NCBI GenBank assembly: GCA_037890055.1
Contig: JBBKBD010000012.1
DNA length: 53,666 nucleotides
Strand: one strand, 5' to 3'
DNA from: Mediannikoviicoccus sp037890055
Lineage (GTDB): Bacteria > Bacillota > Clostridia > Tissierellales > Peptoniphilaceae
In this document: piece after piece, positions 48,657-53,666 of the stretch
Position numbering within the stretch: the first letter of the stretch is position 1
Layout of the letters: each line of letters begins with the position of its first letter
The notes under the pieces: generated by a model
What the model saw: the letters and a program-made list of their open reading frames with translations, nothing else
What the model was told of the DNA's origin: nothing
Database searches by the model: none
Program-made: the position numbers and the translations under genes

Positions 48657-49892
48657 TTAAAATGCCCAGTTACCATCTTTAAAGATGTATTCAACTTCTC
48701 CATTTGGAAGTTCGCCGGTTATTTCAAGGTCCTTTGAACCAACCATAAAGTCTTCGTGGATAAGTGAGTCGTTTACACCGGCTTCAAGTAACTCTTCGTC
48801 GGATAGGTCAACACCACCCTTGATACAAGTTGGATATGCCTTACCAAATGCAAAGTGACATGAAGCATTTTCGTCAAACAATGTGTTGTAGAAAAGTAAT
48901 CCAGAGTTTGAAATTGGACTGTCATATGGAACAAGTGCAACTTCCCCAAGGTATTTTGCATTTTCGTCTACGTCGAATAGGTCTGTTAGATGTTGTTTTC
49001 CAACCTTTGCGTCGTAGTCAACAACCTTTCCGTTTTCAAATGTGAATACCATTTCGTCAACAAGGTTGCCCGACATATTAAGTGGCTTTGTAGAATATAG
49101 TTTTCCATTAACGCCAGTTCTCTTAGGAAGTGTAAATACTTCTTCTGTAGGCATGTTTGCAATAAACACATCGCCCTTTGCATTTTCAGAGCCACCGGAA
49201 ATCCAAATATGATTTTCAGGAAGTTCTACTTCTAAATCGGTTCCCAGTGAGTTTTTATAATGAAGCATTTTGTATTGCTTTTCATTTAATACGGCTGCGT
49301 GTCTGTCCATAACGCCAATATGTTCATCCCATGCAGCAACGGGGTCATCTTGGTCTGTTCTTGTGGTGTAGAAGATTGCGTTCCAAAGTTTTTCCATTGC
49401 CTCATCTTCAGAAACATCTGGGAAGACTCTCTTTGCCCAGCCTACAGTAGGAACTGACACAACGCACCATGAGTTTAGGTCGTTCATTGTGTATTTCATA
49501 TTTTCTTTGTTGGCAGCAGAAAAGGCCTTGCTCCATGTTGCAATCTTTTTAGGATCAACATCTTTTAAAAGTTCAGGATCTGTTGCTGCAACAGATATTA
49601 CACATGCACCCTTTTCCATGTAGTACTTTGTTCTTTGAACCATCCAGTCTGGAACTTCTTCAAAGTGTTCCACAGGTGCGTTTTCAAATTTCATTAATGT
49701 AAGAGGGTCATCGGACCATTGCATTACAACTTCAACGGCACCTCTTTCATATGCTTTCTTTGCAACAAGTCTTGCGAAGTCTGCTCTTTCAACTGGACAA
49801 CGTAGTATCACAGGTTGTCCCTTTTGAACATTAACACCCTTTTTAACTACTAAGTCAGCTAATTTTTCCATATTTTTTTCGATATTTGTCAT
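48657..49892 (-). CDS. M29-family aminopeptidase (AmpS/PepS type)
   Basis: 411 residues, the normal size. Recognisable M29 blocks are Y-E-R-G-A-V-E-V near the N-terminus, V-P-T-V-G-W-A, L-P-E-N-H-I-W-I-S-G-G-S-E-N-A-K-G (first metal Glu region), N-M-P-T-E-E-V-F, and D-E-N-A-S-C-H-F-A-F-G-K-A-Y, with late L-I-H-E-D-F-M-V-G-S. The Glu/His ligands are present. It is a cobalt/zinc-dependent aminopeptidase in the cytosol. RBS GAGGTGATTAA. Monocistronic and divergent from pepF. Confidence 0.94.
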   Translation of the reverse strand: MTNIEKNMEKLADLVVKKGVNVQKGQPVILRCPVERADFARLVAKKAYERGAVEVVMQWSDDPLTLMKFENAPVEHFEEVPDWMVQRTKYYMEKGACVISVAATDPELLKDVDPKKIATWSKAFSAANKENMKYTMNDLNSWCVVSVPTVGWAKRVFPDVSEDEAMEKLWNAIFYTTRTDQDDPVAAWDEHIGVMDRHAAVLNEKQYKMLHYKNSLGTDLEVELPENHIWISGGSENAKGDVFIANMPTEEVFTLPKRTGVNGKLYSTKPLNMSGNLVDEMVFTFENGKVVDYDAKVGKQHLTDLFDVDENAKYLGEVALVPYDSPISNSGLLFYNTLFDENASCHFAFGKAYPTCIKGGVDLSDEELLEAGVNDSLIHEDFMVGSKDLEITGELPNGEVEYIFKDGNWAF

Positions 49893-50026
49893 TTAATCAC
49901 CTCATATTCAATATTGCCTACTTAATTGTATACCCAAAATGAAAAGGTAGTAATATAATTATAGATGAAAATGTTTTAATATGTTTACATGGGTATATAA
50001 AAACTAGTATTAATTAGGAGGGAAAC

Positions 50027-51805
50027 ATGGATATACTTAAAATGGTTGATAGAAAAGATGTTGACGAAAGATACACTTGGGATTTAAGTCTCATCTTTAA
50101 AAATAAAGAAGAAATGTTAAAACAGGTTGATGAGATAAAGGTTTTAGTTGAAAAATTTATAAATGAATTTGACAAAATGTATGAAGATAAAAAAATAGTC
50201 AAAGAAGCACTTGATTTATACTGTGAAATTTTAGAAAAGGCATACCTTGCATGGGACTATGTGTCACTAAATGTTGAAACTGATTACAACAATGGAGAAA
50301 ACTTCAAACTGCTATCAGAAGTGGATAATATTTTAAGTGACCAAATGGCAAAGATTTCTTTCTTTAAGATTAGACTATTAAACACCGACGAAAAAGTTTT
50401 AAATGAATTAAAGGAAGATGAAAAATACGGTTCATTTATAGAAAGAACATTAGAAGATAAGCCATATGTGCTATCGGAAGAAACTGAAAAGGCAATTGCA
50501 AAGATGACTCCACTTAATTCATTTTATTCAATTTACAATGCAATTAAGTTACAAGACATGGCCTTTCCAGACTTTGAAGCAAATGGAGAGAAGAAACCTC
50601 TTTCATATAACCTCTACGAAGGAACTTATGAAGGTTCCAACGACACAGAAATAAGAAGAAATTCATATAAAGAGTTTTACAAAGTCTTAGAAGCTCACAA
50701 AAACTCAACCGCCGCCGCATACCTTGGAGAGTGCCAAAAGATGAAGGTGCTTTCTGAACTAAGGGGTTACGACAGTGTGTTTGACTTCTTATTACACGAC
50801 CAAAGGGTGGACAGAGAGCTTTACAATAGACAACTAGATGTTATCATGGAAGAACTTTCTCCAATTATGAGAAAGTATGCAAAGATATTAAAGAGAAATC
50901 ACAACCTGGACAAGATGACCTACATGGACTTAAAGGTGGATCCAATTACGGGATTTGAAAGGGAAATATCTGTTGAAGAGTCAAAGGAATTAATTAAAGA
51001 AGGCCTTGCAGTGCTTGGAGAAGAGTACGGCGAAATGCTTGAAGAAGCCTTTAACGATAGATGGATTGACTTTGTAAACAACCACGGCAAGTCAACAGGA
51101 GCCTTTTGTTCATCACCTTATGGTGCAAATTCTTTCGTGCTTATTAACTGGACTGGCACAATGACAGAGGCAATGACCCTTGCCCACGAACTTGGCCATG
51201 CAGGACAGGGCAAGTACACCAACGAAAACTGCAATATCTTAGACACCGACCTTTCACTATACTTAGTAGAAGCTCCTTCAACAGCAAACGAACTCATTAT
51301 GGGAAGGGAGCTTTTGAAAAAGGCAAAGAGCGAAGATGAAGCAAAGTATTTAAAGGGACAAATCATAGCAAGAACCTACTACCACAACTTTGTAACCCAC
51401 TTTATAGAAGGATATTACCAAAGGGAAGTTCTAAAATTAATTGACGAAGGAAAGTCTTTTACTGCCGAAGACCTTTCAGAAATATTCCTAGACACATTAA
51501 AGAAGTTCTGGGGAGATGAAGTTGAACTTACAAAGGGAGCTGAACTAACATGGATGAGACAACCACATTACTACATGGGACTTTATCCATACACCTACTC
51601 AGCTGGACTAACAATAGGAACACAAGTTGCAAAGCTAATTGAAAAAGACCCATCAAACGCAAAGAACTGGATTGAAGTTTTAAAAACCGGTGGAAAACTA
51701 AAACCACTTGACTATGCAAAGGCCGCTGGAGTTGACATTTCCACTGACGAACCACTTATAGACACAATAAAATATATTGGCTCTCTAGTGGAGGCGCTGG
51801 AATAA
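50027..51805 (+). CDS. pepF: oligoendopeptidase F (M3B)
   Basis: 592 residues, full length. Zinc motif H387-E-L-G-H391 in T-L-A-H-E-L-G-H-A-G-Q, third ligand Glu in V-E-A-P-S-T-A-N-E, and the C-terminal Y-Y-M-G-L-Y-P-Y-T-Y-S-A-G-L substrate wall. The N-terminal W-D-L-S-L-I-F is the family start block. It cleaves oligopeptides of about 7-17 residues in the cytosol. GGAGGG lies 5 bp before ATG. Its stop overlaps the proC start by 1 bp. Confidence 0.96.
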   Translation: MDILKMVDRKDVDERYTWDLSLIFKNKEEMLKQVDEIKVLVEKFINEFDKMYEDKKIVKEALDLYCEILEKAYLAWDYVSLNVETDYNNGENFKLLSEVDNILSDQMAKISFFKIRLLNTDEKVLNELKEDEKYGSFIERTLEDKPYVLSEETEKAIAKMTPLNSFYSIYNAIKLQDMAFPDFEANGEKKPLSYNLYEGTYEGSNDTEIRRNSYKEFYKVLEAHKNSTAAAYLGECQKMKVLSELRGYDSVFDFLLHDQRVDRELYNRQLDVIMEELSPIMRKYAKILKRNHNLDKMTYMDLKVDPITGFEREISVEESKELIKEGLAVLGEEYGEMLEEAFNDRWIDFVNNHGKSTGAFCSSPYGANSFVLINWTGTMTEAMTLAHELGHAGQGKYTNENCNILDTDLSLYLVEAPSTANELIMGRELLKKAKSEDEAKYLKGQIIARTYYHNFVTHFIEGYYQREVLKLIDEGKSFTAEDLSEIFLDTLKKFWGDEVELTKGAELTWMRQPHYYMGLYPYTYSAGLTIGTQVAKLIEKDPSNAKNWIEVLKTGGKLKPLDYAKAAGVDISTDEPLIDTIKYIGSLVEALE

Positions 51806-52605
51806 TGTATACCCTTGGCTTTATTGGATTTGGTAACATGGGCAAGGCAATGGCCCTTGGTGCGATAAATAACGGTTATAATAAAGAAGAGATTGTGTTT
51901 TCGAAATTGTCGGACATAAAAGCTGTGGAAGAAGAGACGGGCATAAAGGGATTTGAAAACAACATTGATGTTGCAAAAAATTCTAAAATAATTATCCTTG
52001 CCATAAAGCCCTATCAATATGAAAAGGTGATTAGTGAAATAAAAGACCACGTTGATATAAATAGCATTGTGGTTCCCATAACACCTAGCTTTACAATGGA
52101 AGAGATTAGAGAACTTTTCGAAAGAGATGTTAAAGTTGCACGCATTATGCCAAACACTCCTGCCATGGTAAATTGTGGAATAACGGGAGTTTGCTTTACA
52201 GATAATATGACCGGCGTCGAAAAAGAAACAGTATTAAAGTTTTTAAGATCCTTTGGAGAAATTATCGAAGTAGAAGAGCATTTAATAGCGGCGGTATCTT
52301 CAGTAAGTGGTTCAGGCCCTGCATATATCTACATGCTAATAGAAGCCATGGCGGACATGGCGGTGTCAGCGGGAATAAAGAGAAAAGACGCCTATAAACT
52401 TTCAGCAAAGACAGTTGAAGGTGCGGCTAAGATGGTGCTTGAAACCAAAAAACATCCGGGAGAACTTAAAGACGACGTTTGCTCTCCACTGGGAAGTACC
52501 ATACAAGGCGTAATGGAACTTGAAGAAAATGGATTTAGAGGAAGTATAATAAAGGGACTTAAAAAGACTCTAGATAGATTTAACGAGATGAACGAAGATA
52601 AATAG
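51805..52605 (+). CDS. proC: pyrroline-5-carboxylate reductase
   Basis: 266 residues. NAD(P)-binding G-F-I-G-F-G-N-M-G at the N-terminus, I-L-A-I-K-P-Y, R-I-M-P-N-T-P-A-M-V (residues near 113-122), and the signature S-G-S-G-P-A-Y-I-Y through A-G-I-K-R and S-P-L-G-S-T. It reduces P5C to proline, or in Stickland fermenters links ornithine catabolism to proline. It is translationally coupled to pepF, so peptide breakdown and proline formation may be co-expressed. Confidence 0.96.
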   Translation: MYTLGFIGFGNMGKAMALGAINNGYNKEEIVFSKLSDIKAVEEETGIKGFENNIDVAKNSKIIILAIKPYQYEKVISEIKDHVDINSIVVPITPSFTMEEIRELFERDVKVARIMPNTPAMVNCGITGVCFTDNMTGVEKETVLKFLRSFGEIIEVEEHLIAAVSSVSGSGPAYIYMLIEAMADMAVSAGIKRKDAYKLSAKTVEGAAKMVLETKKHPGELKDDVCSPLGSTIQGVMELEENGFRGSIIKGLKKTLDRFNEMNEDK

Positions 52606-52635
52606 AGGAGACCTTTTTTATCAAAGGGGGAAGAC

Positions 52636-53154
52636 ATGAAGGACTTATTAATAATTGTAGATATGCAAAATGATTTTGTTTCAGGAAGCCTTGGAACAGA
52701 AGAAGCAAAAAAAATAGTTTCAAATGTGGTGGACGTGGCGAAGAACTTTGATGGAGATATTTATTTTACAAGGGACACTCACGAAGAAGACTACCTTGAA
52801 ACACAAGAAGGAAAAAATCTTCCAGTTAAACATTGTATTAAAGGAACCGAAGGCTGGGAAATAATTGACGAACTAAAGGGCTTTGTAAAGGACAATGTAA
52901 TAGACAAAGTGACCTTTGGATCAAAGGAGCTTGTTGAAAAGCTGGACAAAATAAACAAGGCCGAAGGAATAAAATCAGTGACACTAGTTGGCCTTTGTAC
53001 CGACATCTGCGTTATATCAAATGCACTAATGCTAAAGGGCTTTATGCCAGAAGTTCCGATTAAAGTTATTGCAAATGCATGTGCCGGAGTAACACCGGAA
53101 AGCCACGAAAGGGCATTAGAGTCAATGAAGACCTGCCAAGTTAGTGTGGAGTAG
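52636..53154 (+). CDS. cysteine hydrolase, nicotinamidase-like
   Basis: 172 residues. Catalytic Asp9 (I-V-D-M-Q-N-D-F), Lys in T-F-G-S-K-E, and Cys in L-C-T-D-I-C. The T-R-D-T-H-E-E-D-Y...P-V-K-H-C segment matches the metal-binding region of PncA nicotinamidases, so nicotinamide to nicotinate is the best guess; another amide is possible. RBS AAGGGGGAAG. It follows proC by 30 bp, probably in the pepF-proC operon. Confidence 0.88.
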   Translation: MKDLLIIVDMQNDFVSGSLGTEEAKKIVSNVVDVAKNFDGDIYFTRDTHEEDYLETQEGKNLPVKHCIKGTEGWEIIDELKGFVKDNVIDKVTFGSKELVEKLDKINKAEGIKSVTLVGLCTDICVISNALMLKGFMPEVPIKVIANACAGVTPESHERALESMKTCQVSVE

Positions 53155-53176
53155 AATTAATTGATAGAATATTAAA

Positions 53177-53647
53177 ATGAAATTAGAAATTAAAGAAGTA
53201 GTAGATGAAAATTCTAAAATAGAAATAAGCGAAAAAATTTTATACAATTTACCTAAATGGTTTGGAAGAGAGGAAAGCATAAGAGAGTATGTTAAAGAGT
53301 CAACTAAATTGCCTTTGATTGCTTGCACCTATAAAGATGAACCAGTGGGATTTATTGTGATGAAAGAGACTGGAAAGGACACTTGTGAAATTTTTGTGAT
53401 GGGAGTACTCGAAGAGTACCACAGAAATGGTATTGGAAGCATCTTAAACAATTCCTATGAGGAACTTGCAAAGAAAAAAGGATACACCTATTCACAAGTA
53501 AAGACAGTGCAAAAAGGTAAATATCAAGAGTATGATATAACGAATAGTTTCTACAAATCTATGGGTTATTCAGAATTTGAATGCTTCCCAACACTATGGG
53601 ATAAAGATAATCCATGCCAGATATATGTAAAATATCTTAACAAATAA
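53177..53647 (+). CDS. GNAT-family N-acetyltransferase
   Basis: 156 residues. GNAT core with V-G-F-I-V-M-K-E, E-I-F-V-M-G-V, the acetyl-CoA loop R-N-G-I-G-S-I-L, and C-terminal F-Y-K-S-M-G-Y. Acceptor unknown. ATG has a weak Shine-Dalgarno (ATTGATAGA), and the gene begins 22 bp after the nicotinamidase-like gene, so it may depend on read-through. The stop lies 19 bp before the window end. Confidence 0.88.
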   Translation: MKLEIKEVVDENSKIEISEKILYNLPKWFGREESIREYVKESTKLPLIACTYKDEPVGFIVMKETGKDTCEIFVMGVLEEYHRNGIGSILNNSYEELAKKKGYTYSQVKTVQKGKYQEYDITNSFYKSMGYSEFECFPTLWDKDNPCQIYVKYLNK

Positions 53648-53650
53648 AGC

Positions 53651-53666
53651 GGAGAGTTCTCCGTTT
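53651..53666 (+). terminator. partial terminator hairpin at window edge
   Basis: CGGAG-AGTT-CTCCG hairpin followed by TTT where the window ends. It is probably the terminator of the GNAT gene and truncated by the window. Confidence 0.55.

Noticed and set aside
52636..53154. Pairing of the nicotinamidase-like gene with the cysteine hydrolase at 44458 as duplicated genes
   Set aside because: Both share the Asp-Lys-Cys fold, but the metal-binding segment and length differ, so they are different branches of the superfamily.
1..53666. CRISPR array, prophage, insertion sequence or integrative element
   Set aside because: No direct-repeat arrays, transposase, integrase or phage structural genes are present, and no tRNA gene is flanked by att-like repeats.

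Overview
This window comes from an AT-rich, low-GC Gram-positive anaerobe. Three things point to an amino-acid- and peptide-fermenting member of the Tissierellia/Peptoniphilaceae or nearby Clostridia: the arginine deiminase genes, two secreted proteins with cell-wall-binding repeat 2 (CWB2) domains, and many cytosolic peptidases (PepT, PepD, PepF, an M29 aminopeptidase, a PreP-like M16C protease and a P1/DmpA-type peptidase). The genus is an inference; no 16S rRNA is present. The window opens with the 5S rRNA that closes an rRNA operon. I see no tRNA, CRISPR array, insertion sequence or prophage.

Layout. 1-0.9 kb: 5S rRNA and an SH3 membrane protein. 1-9.5 kb: the most interesting region, holding a gate-domain membrane protein, carbamate kinase, then an arcA-arcB-amidinotransferase operon, a 37-codon membrane peptide with a sodium:solute symporter, and a convergent Crp/Fnr regulator. 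9.7-19.2 kb: DUF1846 protein, a DUF2975-XRE-DUF4153 membrane operon, a GNAT enzyme, a CWB2 protein and a bacteriocin-type (DUF1430) ABC exporter. 19.2-25.9 kb: PreP-like protease, exonuclease III, a small TOBE protein, a large SH3 protein and an ASCH protein. 25.9-28.8 kb: an MtnA-like isomerase, class II aldolase and MtnK-like kinase in an overlapping operon that matches the 5-deoxyribose/5-methylthioribose (DHAP shunt) pathway. 28.9-35.9 kb: a nuclease-like protein, an AcoX-like protein and peptidases. 36-44.3 kb, all on the minus strand: a guanidino-compound hydrolase with a YjiH membrane protein, a TyrR-like regulator, cca, a HAD phosphatase and a PocR-type two-component system. 44.4-46.5 kb, divergent from that system: a cysteine hydrolase and an APC permease. 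46.6-53.7 kb: a CWB2-NlpC/P60 protein, M29 peptidase, PepF, ProC, a nicotinamidase-like enzyme and a GNAT enzyme.

Main idea. An arginine:glycine amidinotransferase homologue sits directly behind arginine deiminase and ornithine carbamoyltransferase, with a symporter next door and no arginine/ornithine antiporter in view. Run in the direction guanidino-X + ornithine -> arginine + X, it would feed the ADI pathway while OTC regenerates ornithine. The net reaction would be imported guanidino-X (for example guanidinoacetate) -> X + 2 NH3 + CO2 + ATP, with ornithine catalytic. The individual activities belong to known families; the cycle is my inference. A second guanidino-related locus (ureohydrolase plus YjiH plus regulator) about 30 kb away suggests guanidino compounds matter to this organism.
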